From contig OY755045.1 in NCBI GenBank assembly GCA_963576565.1, forward strand, positions 36,042,667 through 36,106,666: DNA of 64,000 bases, written 5' to 3'. Position numbers and translations under genes: made by a program. The DNA comes from Aspidapion aeneum. Its lineage: Eukaryota > Arthropoda > Insecta > Coleoptera > Brentidae. Shown here piece after piece: positions 10,113 to 21,516 of this stretch (its first letter is position 1; every line of letters starts with the position of its first letter). The notes below the pieces were generated by a model. The model was not told the origin of the DNA. It saw only the letters and a program-made list of their open reading frames with translations, and did no database searches.

Positions 10113-10592
10113 TGGTCAAAATCTGCCAGCCGCATCGATTTTATTGGTCAATATTTTCTGAAGAAATAGTCGCTGCAATTTTTAATTATCCACTCGATAT
10201 CCGTTGACTAATGGGTAAGTCCATATCAAATCAACCAATGGTTTGGACCTTGTCACCTTTGATTTTCATAATTTTTGGTCAAATTCTTTACTAAGTAGAA
10301 AGAAGTAAAAATGCAATTTTTAATTTTTTAGCAGTTTAGTTTTTGAGTTATTAATTTATCTAATATATCGTCTTTTTTAAGACTGACTTGATTTCTTTTA
10401 ACCCTTGTTATTCATAAAGTCTTGGGCATATCGAGGTAAAAGTTGCTGTGTACTCTTATAGGTATACAAGCTTAATTATGGTATGCCTAGTGGCATCCTT
10501 CTTGTAGAAAAAATGCAGGGGTCTCACTACAAAAATTATTTTTCATGCAGTTTAAAAATATATTTTTGAAGCGTAAACTTCTTTAGGCGCGT

Positions 10593-10838
10593 TTAGCAGT
10601 TTTTGTGGGTAGTGAATTGAACTGAGCCGTCAGGCTCGGCTATGTAACGCTCATTTGGGTGAAATCGGCTCGAGTCGACTAACTGTGAGAAACATTCAGC
10701 GAGCGATATGATAATGCAGATGAAGGCCAGTACACAGAATAGTTCGGTAAGGTCCGCTTTGCAGAATATGTTATGGGCCAGTATTATTGATTTCGCCTTG
10801 CTGAAGTTTACACTTCTGCCGTGTGGTCTTAAGCACAC
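10593..10838 (-). CDS. Unidentified ORF with one predicted membrane segment, inside a TIR element
   Basis: Not recognised. An open frame of about 81 codons ends at 10593. Its composition is unlike the AT-rich surroundings: many GC-ending codons and no low-complexity sequence. The C-terminal ~65 residues include a hydrophobic stretch (LFCVLAFICIIISLA) followed by a polar tail ending HKNC. This looks like the last exon of a membrane protein rather than random ORF, with the true 5' border possibly a splice acceptor near 10830. About 30 bp (cataacatatt...ctgcaaagcggacc) recur at 14288-14314. It may be a captured host gene fragment or a decayed transposon protein. Confidence 0.35.
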   Translation of the reverse strand: MCLRPHGRSVNFSKAKSIILAHNIFCKADLTELFCVLAFICIIISLAECFSQLVDSSRFHPNERYIAEPDGSVQFTTHKNC

Positions 10839-11420
10839 ATAATAAATTTTTTTATTATTGTTTTCTAGTCTATTTATTTACATGTGGGACAAGTTTTATC
10901 ATGGGATGACAGTGGGTTTCTACTTAAAAATTTATTTTTGTAAATTGATTTTCAAAATTCTTTTATTTTACCCTAAATATAACTATTTGACAATTCCCCT
11001 ACTTTAAAATTTTAACTATACATTAGCCGTGACTGGAATTATACTATATCAAAAGTTTTTAATCATTTTCACTTACTTATTTCGACGCCTAAGTTAAGAT
11101 TACACATCCACTCTGTCACATTTCTGGAATTTCTCTCTATCGTGGGATAATTTTGGTGATGATAGGGGTTGCAACATTTAGTGGAAAATACCAACCAATT
11201 TTTTTTCGATTTTTAATCTACCATTTCGATTTCGGTAACCACGTAAAAACAAACTAATTTCCAGAACGGATACATCGCAAAGCCAAACAGACTGAGAAAA
11301 CACGCCACGGAACGTCATGTTTACTCAACTATTGTTTTTTACAAAAAGTCATCAGTCAAAATAATACGCCACCTCTGATATTTAATTACCTTACGGCCGA
11401 TTTTGCCACTATTTTAAGAG

Positions 11421-11900
11421 CAGTGGCGGTTCCTCCATAAGTGCACATATGCACGTGCACTCCCTAATTTTACTTTAAAAATATTAAAATCTGACCATTC
11501 TTTAATTAATAATTTCATCATAAAGTATCAATAATAATGCACCGTGGATGTTATGTCGCATTCTAATTACCAAATATAGAAAGAGAGGACGACATGTCCC
11601 TATAGAATATTACAGTACACAGAATCTGGGCCTTCCTTTGGTCCATGCTCTTGTGAAGCAATTGCGGAGATCGATGCCGCCCGAACCCCCGCCCCGTGAT
11701 GCCACCCGCGTCACCGGTTGCCGTTGGCTGTGAAAGGTGCAGCTTAAATTAGTGCACTGAGACAACTTGGCGTTATCGGCCGGGCCGTATTGTTTTGACT
11801 ACGACGATTTCGTAGTTACTCGATGACCCAAAAAATTGAGTGTGGCCGCAATTATTTTTTGGTGTGCATACTTAAAGTTTTACACCACGCGCCATCACTG
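11421..11900. mobile_element. 480 bp hAT MITE (CAGTGGCGGTTCC type)
   Basis: The 5' end is CAGTGGCGGTTCCTCC and the 3' end, complemented, is CAGTGATGGCGCG. An exact 8 bp TSD TTTAAGAG flanks it (11413-11420 and 11901-11908). This fits an internally deleted hAT element. The GC-richer stretch at about 11630-11730 could be residual sequence of the autonomous parent, but no transposase motif is readable. It is nested inside the TIR element 10213-12594. Confidence 0.85.
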
Positions 11901-12973
11901 TTTAAGAGATAAATAATGTAACAATATTCATCAATATGAAATATATCAGGGAAAAGGGGGCATTTATGTACAGGTTCTCAATTATTCTTGTGAGCTCGTT
12001 ATTATGTAAGAACGTTTTTTTAATTAATTGTTTTTTTATTTAAATGTCAACGTAGCGAAACCAGATGCCATGGTGTCCACGTTTTTATAATATATTTGCT
12101 ACATAAATAAGATGCCTTATAACAATATGTGCACACAAAATATCAAATAATATATGTATTAAGATATAAATAATTTTTTTTAACTAAGATCCAATTTTCA
12201 TCCCAAGGTAAAATTTAGCATACATATAAACAAATAGTCTAAGAAAAGAAATTATAAAAATTAAGAAAAACAAAAAGTATGTTTTTGATATTTCATCAAA
12301 AATATAATTTTGGGATAGACCCTTTGTCCTTTTTTTGAGGAAATGAGGCTATCAAGAACATCAAAGCTTGGCTTGTGAATCGTTCTCTATACACAGCAAG
12401 TTTTAGCTAATTATCTTAAACGGTTATATTTTTTTTTGGAAACGCATAACTCAAAAAATATGCAACCAAAAAATTTTAAAATTTGTATTTTTACTTTTTA
12501 TAGGCGTAGAATAACTACACAAAAACTTACCATCATCAAAAAACTCAAGGTTCAAAAATATTTTTAAATTGGTTGAATTGATGTGGACTTACCCTAATAA
12601 TAATCAATGCACTAGTGAAATATTCAGCATTATTAATTTCTACATTTTTAAGTAAACATTTTGTACGCATATTGGGTGACAAAGTTTAATTTTTTTTCAG
12701 ATAAAATAAACCGTTTATAACTACTTGTTACAATATTTTAATCAAGCATTTAAAATTAAAATATTTTAAAGCACTATTTCAGGTTTGCTTGATTTTGATG
12801 TCGTTTATTTATTTATATTTTATCGCTATAATATGCAAAGTCGGGTTTTCGCAAAAAATATATTTTTTAAAACTTTTTTACAGACACACGTTAATAATCT
12901 TAAGTCCCAATTTTTATTGTCTGCAATTATTGTGAGTTCACTTTGTGATTAAAATATTTATACTGGCACAAAC

Positions 12974-13038
12974 TAGAGTCCCTGTATGTTGACATATTTG
13001 GATATATTATCCAAATATGTCAACATACAGGGACTCTA
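12974..13038. mobile_element. 65 bp palindromic micro-MITE, hAT-like, copy 2
   Basis: Arms of 31 bp around a 3 bp loop, starting TAGAGTCCCTGTATGT exactly as in the 6228-6286 copy but with different inner arms. An exact 8 bp TSD GCACAAAC is present (12966-12973 and 13039-13046). The shared termini and different interiors show that two members of one family inserted independently. Confidence 0.85.
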
Positions 13039-13046
13039 GCACAAAC

Positions 13047-15268
13047 TAACTGTAACTGTCCTAACCACCTTTCAATTCAATTCAATAAATATTTATTTAC
13101 AGTTCGCCTTTACATGAAACTGTTTTGATTTTTTATCATATCCGCGAACGTTCCCAAAATGACATTTCCGTCATTATTATATTTGATTTTTTAAGCTATA
13201 AATGTAAAACAAAATATTTTTGAGGTTGTGTTATAGGCGCCTTGATTTTTTATTATAACATTGACAAAAATATATAGTTTTAACCTAAACACATTCTACA
13301 ACAGCATTCCCCAAATGATGCTGAATTGATGTACGCTACTTAAATATCAAAATAAAATTTGCTTACCAATTCAATTTAATATTTAATACCAACAACCAAC
13401 TCGGCGTTGACAATCTGTTCAAAGTTGCGATGGAAAGACCGATTAAAGCACCATCTGACACTTTCAATAAAAAACATTTTAATATTTGATTTATCTTTTT
13501 CTCAAATGATGAGTGTCTGGTCGGACAACTTTCTTAATAAGTAAAATTAACGTTTCCTTAAAATCTATTGTGAACCATGTGGGAATTCATATACTTTACT
13601 GATTATAATTAGAGTTAAAAGTAAAATATAGATTGTTAAATTTAATTGATTTTAATCAATATGTTGTGTGCCCATTTGAACTTCCTCTATTGAGTTATGG
13701 AAGCGTTCCCCAAATAATTTTTCACATAGCACAAAAATCACATCAACGTTAAATTAACGTGAACAAAAATAACAAAGTTTTTTTTTACTTGAAAACAACC
13801 GCATACCATGTAATATTTATTTTGATAATTCTGCATGCTTAAAGATAACTTAAAAACAAGGAGAAATCAAGCTATAAAAATGTACTTTGTGCTGAAGTTT
13901 CTGGTGCTGTGTATATAAAGTATTTTTTACCCTCGTTATTTTCATGTACCAAATTCACACTTGAAAAGTCCTCCACAACATGTTCTAAAACGCCACTAGA
14001 TTAAGACTTTTCAAACCTACTAACTTTCTGCGTCTTTTTTGGTCACGTTTTTTTAATAACATTTTTTTAACTTAAAAGAGACGCGAAAGGAAGTTATAAA
14101 AGTTCACTAGTTTAAGACTACAACACTTCAACACAATTTTAAAGATGGCGCTCAAGGCAAGACAAAATATCTATATATCTATCTATATACATTATGTTTT
14201 TTTTAAAAGCTAAACAAGATTTTTTAACAGTAAACACTTTCACAGAATATTAATGTGTCTTTATCAGGTTAATAACAGATGCGTCCATAACATATTGACT
14301 CTGCAAAGCGGACCGAACCGTGGTCTTCTGTGGATGCGTCGTGATCGTGGATCAGATATCAGTTCCTTAACAGGTTTTTGGAGTTTAGAGGCCAAGACAC
14401 TGCCTGATAGATTTCGTCAAAGTGAAAAATCCCGACAATAGGCGATGCTGCTGCTAATAAAATCTCAAAAATAACGGTCGCGTTTTAAAATTCGTGTAAA
14501 AAAGGCGTGAATCTAATGTGATTTTAACGGTGATAAAAACATTGCTGTTTTAATTTGATAATGGCGTTATTAAAACGCAGTTTTTAGCAACGTTATTTTT
14601 TTATAACGTTAGTGAATGACCTATTAAGCTTGTTTTCATATATGAAATAAACGTTTTTTTCTAGCAGCTTTTAAAATCAACTTTTTTTTTCTCAAGCCTT
14701 TTTTACGTGTTAAACACGTGATTATGCTATGTGGGATTGAGATAAGTTTTAAGTATAACACACTGAAAATAATGAGAAAACTGTAATTGACTACAGCTTT
14801 AACTATTTTGATATGGTCGTATGATTGTATTTTCGGTTTTAGAAAAGAGATTTTTATAAAGAGTAACTTTTTTCCTCAAGTAATATTAGAAAAGTTTAGC
14901 TAGACATATGTATGTATAGCATTTCTGTCTGGCTTGTGAAGAGCCTTCAAGATCAAACTTTAGCAACCCTATAGAATACAAACATCCGTTGTTTCTAAAA
15001 ATCGTACAAGGACCCCCATAACTCAGAACTGTTGACTTGTTTTCTTTAAATTTTATCTACTTTAATTTTGTGCTATAATATGTTATTGGAAATATTAAAA
15101 ATTCTAGAAGATTAATAAAAAGTGACAAAAGAATATGTAGCAAATAACTTTGTGATATTAAAAAGTGATAAAATGAAACCTATGACAAAGAATACATTCT
15201 GTGATTTCGATAATCTAGGATAAGGTAAACTTTTTGTAAATAATTTTTATTGTAGTTATTAAGTATTA
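13047..15268. other. AT-rich stretch without recognised genes
   Basis: Only low-complexity AT-rich sequence was seen, with a short TATC-rich microsatellite near 14168-14192. Near 14285-14315 is a short match to part of the ORF at 10593-10838 (cataacatatt, then ctgcaaagcggacc). A 62-codon ORF at 14253-14441 matches nothing recognised. Confidence 0.5.
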
Positions 15269-15281
15269 AAGTTGGCCGAAA

Positions 15282-16376
15282 AAGAAGAAGAGCAAAGTGG
15301 GTTTCGTGCAGGCAGATCTTGTAGTGATAATGTTTTTTGTCTTAAACAAGTAATTCAGAAAAGGAGCGCGAGAAATATAGAGACTCATGTTACCTTTGTG
15401 TACCTACAAAAAGCATATGATACCGTTCCAGTAGAAAAATTATGGACAGTGTTAGAGCAGACTAATATCAATCATACATACATAAAAGCGATAAAAGAAC
15501 TATACAAAGGGTCAAAATCTAAAATTAAAATTGGAAATCGACTTTCAAAAGAATTCCTGGTAACGAAAGGCTTAAGACAGGGATGTTGTATCTCTCCAAC
15601 TCTTTTTAAAATATATATCGCAGTAGCTCTAAAAAACTGGAAACGCAAAGTATACGGCATGGGAATACAACTTAACGACCGATTTACCATATACACACTA
15701 CAGTTTGCTGACGACCAAGTAATTGTAGCTAATGATAAAGAGGACATGGAGTGTATGATGGGAGGGTTGACGGAGGAATGCCAAAAGTGGGGGTTAACAG
15801 TGAACGTGGACAAGACACAGGACTTATGTATTGGAAACGAATCGAGTGAGTTAGAACTAGAAAATGGACAAACAATATCTCCATGCAATGAGTATGTATA
15901 CTTGGGTGTCACATTTGATAAGACAAGAACAGACTGTAGATAACTGGAAAAAAGAATAGTAGAGGCAGGAAATGTTGTTGGTTGTCTTAACAGTATTTTA
16001 TGGAGCAGAGAGATAAAAAAGAATGTAAAATTTAACATAATATGAAACAATGGTGAGGGGCACGCTGTTGTATGGAATAGAGACTTGTCGCTTGGCAGAG
16101 GGGTGCAGGGCAGGGGTGGAGAGTGTCGAGATGGATGCAATAAGAAGATCGATAAGATTATCTGGAACAGATCATTTAAGAAATGAGATCATAAAAGAAA
16201 GAATGGGATCGAGGGAAGCATAACGGATGACATCACTAAAAGGCAACTGATATGGTACAGCCATGTACAACGGATGAGCGACGAAGGATTACCAGGGCAG
16301 GTCTTGGAATGGCAGCCAATAGGGCGCAGAGGGGGAGGGCGTCCTAAACTGGAATGGCAACAGTCAATCCAAAGAT
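15282..16376 (+). pseudogene. LINE-C copy A, RT region (interrupted; resumes at 18082)
   Basis: A 5'-truncated non-LTR retrotransposon on the plus strand. From 15285 it encodes RT motifs SGFRAGRSCSDN, THVTFVYLQKAYDTV (motif A region), RQGCCISPTLF, and LQFADDQVIVAND (the YxDD-equivalent FADD). A stop at about 15943 and later indels break the frame, but the tail (GRRGGGRPKLEWQQSIQR) is recognisable up to 16376. Copy B is inserted there, and copy A continues at 18082-18186. A 13 bp TSD AAGTTGGCCGAAA flanks the whole (15269-15281 and 18187-18199). Confidence 0.9.
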
Positions 16377-18069
16377 TTTTTTTATTTAGTCTGTTTAGAA
16401 CGTTTTTCTACGTTGTCCGACGCCTATTTTCCACCTCCTTCGATCCTGACAATCATCTTCTGTCAGATTTTTTTGACTCATTGATCTTTGGATTGACTGT
16501 TGCCATTCTAGTTTAGGACGCCCTCTTTTTCTGCGCCCTATTGGTTGCCATTCTAGGACCTGCTTTGGTAATCTTTCGTCGTTCATCCGTTGTACATGGC
16601 CGTACCATATCAGTTGTCTTTTAGTGATGTCATCCGTTATGCTCCCTTCGATTCCCATTCTTTCTTTTATGATCTCATTTCTTATGTGATCTGTTCTAGA
16701 TATTCTCATTGATCTTCTTATTGCATCCATTTCGACAATTTCCATTTTTGTTTTGTATTTTTCTGTTACGCGACAAGTCTCTATTCCATACAACAGCGTG
16801 CTTTTCACCATTGTTTCATAAATGTTAAATTTTACATTCTTTTTTATCTCTCTGCTCCATAAAATACTGTTAAGACATCCAATAACCATTTTTGCTTTTA
16901 CTATTCTTTTTTCCAGTTCTTTACAGTCTGTTCCTGTCTTATCAAATGTGACACCCAAGTATACATATTCATTGCATGGAGATATTACTTGTCCATTGTC
17001 TAGTTCTAACTCACTGGATTCGTTTCCAATACATAAGTACTGTGTCTTGTCCACGTTCACTGTTAATCCCCACTTTTGGTATTCTTCCATTAACTTTCTC
17101 ATCATATACTCCATATCCTCTTTATCATTAGCTACAATTACTTGGTCGTCAGCAAACTGTAGTGTGTATATGGTAAATCGGTCGTTAAGTTGTATTCCCA
17201 TGCCGTGCACTTTCCGTTTCCAGTTTTTTAGAGCTACTGCGATATATATTTTAAAAAGGGTTGGAGAAATACAACATCCCCGTCTTAAGCCTTTTGTTAC
17301 CAGGAATTCTTTTGAAAGTCGATTTCCAATTTTAATTTTAGATTTTGACCCTTTGTATAGTTCTTTTATCGCTTTTATATATGTATGATTGATATTAGTC
17401 TGCTCTAGAACTGTCCATAGTTTTTCTACTGGAACGGTATCATATGCTTTTTGTAGGTCCACAAAGGTAACATGAGTCTCTATATTTCTGGCGCTCCTTT
17501 TCTCAATTACTTGTTTAAGACAAAAAACATTATCACTACAAGATCTGCCTGCACGAAACCCACTTTGCTCTTCTTCTTCTTGTTCATGAAAATCCTTCTC
17601 TATTAGATCTCTAAGAATCCTACCGTACAATCTACTGAGAGTACTAGTTACTGAAATTCCTCTGTAATTGTTGCAATCCAGCTTGTTTCCTTTTTTATGT
17701 ATTGAGGATATGAATGCAATTTTCCAATCATCATCAGGTACTGGATGTCCGTTTATGCATTGATTGATAATATATGTGAGATTTTCGATTAGTTTCTCTG
17801 ATCCATATTTGAGCGTTTCAGCATATATTCCTCCAGGTCCGCTAGCTTTTCCGGATTTAAGCTTTTTAATACTATTTTTTATCATTTCTTTTTCGATGAT
17901 TACTTCCTCTCCGTGTACTTCTATGTCTCTCCTCGGAGAGGCTGCCAGATATTCGGGTCTCGTTTCCTGCAGCAGTCCCTTGTAGTGTTCTGTCCATTGT
18001 TCTGTTTTGATGATCTGGATGTTTACTTTTCTTTTGTTGGGTTTTTTACTGTAGAAATGAATTTCCATC
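16377..18069 (-). mobile_element. LINE-C copy B, 5'-truncated, nested in copy A, with intact partial ORF
   Basis: Minus-strand copy with one uninterrupted frame of about 557 codons (ending 16395). Readable RT blocks are GKASGPGGIYAETLK, KKGNKLDCNNYRGISV, SGFRAGRSC, VDLQKAYDTVPVEKLW, GCCISPTLF and FADDQVIVAND. A C-terminal zinc-finger-free tail ends GRRKRGRPKLEWQQS. No endonuclease is present because of 5' truncation. A short A-rich tail borders the 16377 edge. A 12 bp TSD CAATCCAAAGAT (16365-16376 and 18070-18081) marks insertion into copy A. The initiator lies in flanking DNA, so no native start exists. The RTE-like affiliation is tentative. Confidence 0.92.
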
Positions 18070-18081
18070 CAATCCAAAGAT

Positions 18082-18186
18082 CAATGAGTCAAAAAACCTG
18101 ACGGAAGATGACTGTCAGTATCGAAGGAGGTGAAGAATAGGCGTCGGACAACTTAGAAAAACGTTCTAAACCGACATAGTAGTATT
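18082..18186 (+). pseudogene. LINE-C copy A, 3' end after the nested insertion
   Basis: Continues copy A with the tail that follows EWQQSIQR (sequence cgaaggaggtgaagaatagg, then the terminal gacatagtagtatt). The same 3' end occurs at 54705-54815 in copy C, with a slightly longer run of tag units. The copy A TSD follows at 18187-18199. Confidence 0.88.
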
Positions 18187-18222
18187 AAGTTGGCCGAAAT
18201 TGTATTTCTTACCCTTTGTATG

Positions 18223-18395
18223 CAAGGGCGTAGATAAGAGGGGGACAAGGGGTTATTGCCCCCACCCCAAACCGGTATCATCCGTACTCGTTATTCTCAC
18301 GCGTGCAAAATTTGAAAAAAATACCTATTTTTTCATCTTTTTTAAAAGTTTTCTTCTCCCCCCCCCCCAAAGTAAAAACCGTATCTACGCCCTTG
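18223..18395. mobile_element. 173 bp MITE with CAAGGGCGTAGATA termini
   Basis: Begins CAAGGGCGTAGATA and ends TATCTACGCCCTTG, an exact 14 bp inverted repeat, with G- and C-rich runs near the ends. It resembles hAT-type MITEs elsewhere in the window, but no 8 bp TSD could be seen. Confidence 0.7.
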
Positions 18396-18779
18396 ACCCT
18401 ATTTAGGTATAGGAAGCTACTTTTATCTAGGAAATATTTCGGAAATGGTAAGACATAAATTTTTAATTATATAGAAAAAAAATTCGCGCTATTCTAAGCC
18501 CAATTAGCTGCTGTATTAAAATTAAAAATATTTCAAAATATCAAGCAAAAAATAAATATTGTTTTTTTTTTAATTGAAATCTCGTCGCCTCCTTGTAAAC
18601 AAAATTAATCAAACTTGGTAGTTTTGTATTAACGATTACCTACGACCAGTTGAATGACGTTAGCGAATTTTTTGTAAGCCTTCTAACAAAAAAATCTGTA
18701 AACAGGTTAACGGAAGTGTGCGTTTATAAATATACAAATGAACACCACATTACAAATTGAGGAAATAACATTTCTCTCT

Positions 18780-20356
18780 CACAGTGTGCCTGAACGAAGT
18801 ATAGGTTACATAAAAATGGTTCCAAAAACTAATTGCACATTGTGAATATGGATTCTTTCCTGACTTCAGAGCGATATTCATATAAATCTTAGCTGATCCT
18901 CTTCTCGAAATTTTATCGATTTTTGCCATTTTTCTAGTTAGTCTAGGCGCTGGCTCCTGTCACGTGTCACCTAATATATGCGCTCAGTTTGACTGCGGGG
19001 CATTGTTAAGCACCCATAGGTGTATAAAAAAAGTTGGTCACGTGGTCGAACTCATAGTCGTTTGGCCGCTATCTTTGAAAATGGCCGCCAAATTGATAAA
19101 TTTCTTTGTTTAAGCGTATCTCCCTACACAGTCATGCGATTTTAATTTTTTAAGGCTTGTTATACTTATCTTTTAAAGAAAAATAAATTTTGTAATTACA
19201 TACTTTTTAATAAATCAAGTAGTTTTTGAGATATATCAAAATTATTAGTATTTCCGCTCGCAAAAGAATTAAAATAATACCCATGTTCATTTTATTGTAG
19301 CTACAATATTATTGACATTTGTTTTTTTTTTGTTAAATAGAAGGCTTTAAACGTTTCGAAGAAGAGGATATTGACTTTATTTTATTAAAGTTCGATGGAT
19401 GTTATCCCTAAAGACTGCCTTAAAGAGGGTGGTTTCTAAAACTGTTCACAAGATTATACAAAAAGTGAATTTGCAGCGAAACGATGCATCCTAGCGAAAA
19501 ACGTTAAGAATAATTTTTTATAGTACTTTTAATTCCGCTTCTTCTGATCATTGTTATATCTTTTACAATTTCAAAAAATCGTTTTTGGAGCGAAAACATT
19601 TAAATTTTTACAAAATTGCATGCTAAAAGTTAATTGCATCGTTTTTCGCTAGGATGCATCGTTTCGCTACAAATTCACTTTTTCTATAATATTGTGGACA
19701 GTTTCGTAAACATCACTCTTTAAGGCAGTCTTTAGGGCTACCATCCAACGAACTTTAAAAACATATAGTCAATATCCTCTTCTCTGAAAGGGTTAAAGCC
19801 TTCTGTGTAACATAAAAAAACAAATGTCAATAATATTGTAGCTACAACAAAATGAGCATGGGTATTATTTTAACTCTTTTGTGCGCGGAAATACTAATAA
19901 TCTTGGTGTATCTCAAAAACTACGTAATTTATAAAAAAATGTGTTGTAATAAAATTTGTTTGTAAAGGAGTAAAACAAGCTTTACAAAGTAAAAATAGGA
20001 CCACTGCGTAGGAAGATACGCCTAAACAAAAAATCTTTTAATTTGGCGGCCATTTTCAAAGATGGCGGCCAAACGACCATGAATTCGACCACGTGACCAA
20101 ACCTTTTTTATACTGCTATGGGTGCTTAACAAAGCTCCGCAGTCAAACTGAGCGCACATATTAGGTCACACGTGACAGGAACCAGCGCCTAGTCTAACTA
20201 GAAAAAAGGCAAAAAATTGATAAAATTGCGAGAAGAGGATCAGCTAGGATTTGTATGAATATGGCTCTAAAGTCAGGAAAGAGTCCATATTCAAAAAGTG
20301 CAATTAGTTTTTTGAACCATTTTTATGTAACCTATACTTCAGTCAGGCACACTGTG
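18780..20356. mobile_element. Foldback element, copy 1 (1.58 kb long inverted repeat)
   Basis: The two halves (about 18780-19500 and 19620-20356) are imperfect inverse complements along most of their length. Termini are CACAGTGTGCCTGAACGAAG and its complement-like end. CTCT flanks both sides (18776-18779 and 20357-20360), a 4 bp TSD. The spacer near 19560 carries no ORF. A second copy is at 40734-42332. Transcripts could fold into a long hairpin RNA. Class not assigned. Confidence 0.8.
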
Positions 20357-20677
20357 CTCTAGATTTAAGGCCAGGAGCGACGAGTTTTAGAAAACCTCAT
20401 GGGGGCGCTCGGACGAAAATTGCTTCTACATCGGTACGAACTTTTAATAAGTAATGGCGCCAAAGGCGAAAATATTAGAAACATTAAGTATAGGTACGTA
20501 AGTATCTACATTTCGGAAAAAATGAAGCCGCAGAATATTTTTTTTACAATCTAACAAAAACGCGGAAAAACTGCCGTACGCAAATATCTTAGAAGACATA
20601 GGTCCTTTCCGCGAAAAATTGCGCTGCAGGCAAAAATTTTAGATATATCTGTGATCTATTCGGCTATTAATTAAAGA

Positions 20678-20845
20678 TTGATATTACTGCCCAGTGCTCA
20701 ATGCTATCGAAAGCTTTTTCGAAGTCTATAAACGCAATATATAGTGGATTGTTGGCTCGTTCTATTAGGATTTTCATGGTTAATAAGTGGTCAACTGTAT
20801 TAAAACCTTTTTAGTAGCCTGCTTGAAAGCCGATTGCTCGTTGAC
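20678..20845 (-). pseudogene. Small LINE reverse transcriptase fragment
   Basis: On the minus strand this encodes an RT palm stretch: AIGFQAGY, a stop, KGFNTVDHLLTMKILIE, then YIAFIDFEKAFDSIEHW (motif A region, catalytic Asp in FIDFEKAFD). Only about 55 codons remain, with an internal stop. It resembles the lineage of LINE-D at 59.3-60.6 kb more than LINE-C. Confidence 0.85.
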
Positions 20846-21516
20846 GTCTTGTGGGTGCCCGTACAACCACACGATCGGCGCCCCTGTTTAGGGCAAAGAA
20901 AAAATTGAGACCGACTTAAAGTATATTCAGGGAATTACTATTTATACTTCTACATACTTGATAATGCAAAAATCAAGATCAAGATTTGTTGGGATTAACA
21001 ATATATTTAAGTTTAGATAAAATAATTCGCGGCTTTCAGTAGATACAAGTATGGCAAGCTAAAATAAAGGGTTGATGGGCGTTTGGCTTTGCCGAAAAGT
21101 TCTCCAGACAGTTATTTTTAACTCCTTGTTCATTTGAGAGTCTTTCGTGAATTTTTCCTCTTTGAGGGTTTCTGAGAGTACACTTGTAAAGTAGAGTTTG
21201 AAAGTTGCTCTCTGACATGAAATTCAATCTGACAACTAGCGAGCAGGTTTACTCAAGCGCCGATCGAAACTGTCTAACAGTTATTTTACTCTGAAATGAT
21301 TTGATGAAATTTAAGAGAAGAAGAAGCTGACCACCATATCTTAATACATCAAGCCATTTTCGAGGTACGAGGTGAAACTTTTTATAATAAAAATTCATTT
21401 TGACGGAAAGTGTTTTTAATATCCAACTGTGAAACTGGATTTCATCTGTCACTTTGAGTTTTTGAGATATTACCTTCCTAAAGTATATATGTATTTTTTA
21501 TAGTTGGACTCTTTTG
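20846..21516. other. No recognised feature
   Basis: AT-rich sequence with two short minus-strand ORFs (21036-21227 and 21249-21452). They have no recognisable motifs and lie in unremarkable AT-rich sequence, so they are not supported as genes. Confidence 0.4.

Larger units (their letters stand above)
10213..12594. mobile_element. 2.4 kb TIR element with GGGTAAGTCCA termini
   Basis: Terminal inverted repeats of about 27 bp with two mismatches: 10213-10239 begins GGGTAAGTCCATATCAA, and the complement of 12568-12594 begins GGGTAAGTCCACATCAA. TAAT flanks both ends (10209-10212 and 12595-12598), a possible 4 bp TSD. Weaker similarity continues inward for about 100 bp. The element holds a coding-like ORF (10593-10838) and a nested hAT MITE (11421-11900). 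No transposase was recognised, so it is probably non-autonomous. Confidence 0.7.

Noticed and set aside
15472..16140. 222-codon minus-strand ORF opposite LINE-C, and its mirror at 16822-17388 (+)
   Set aside because: Both are antisense shadows of the LINE-C RT frame.
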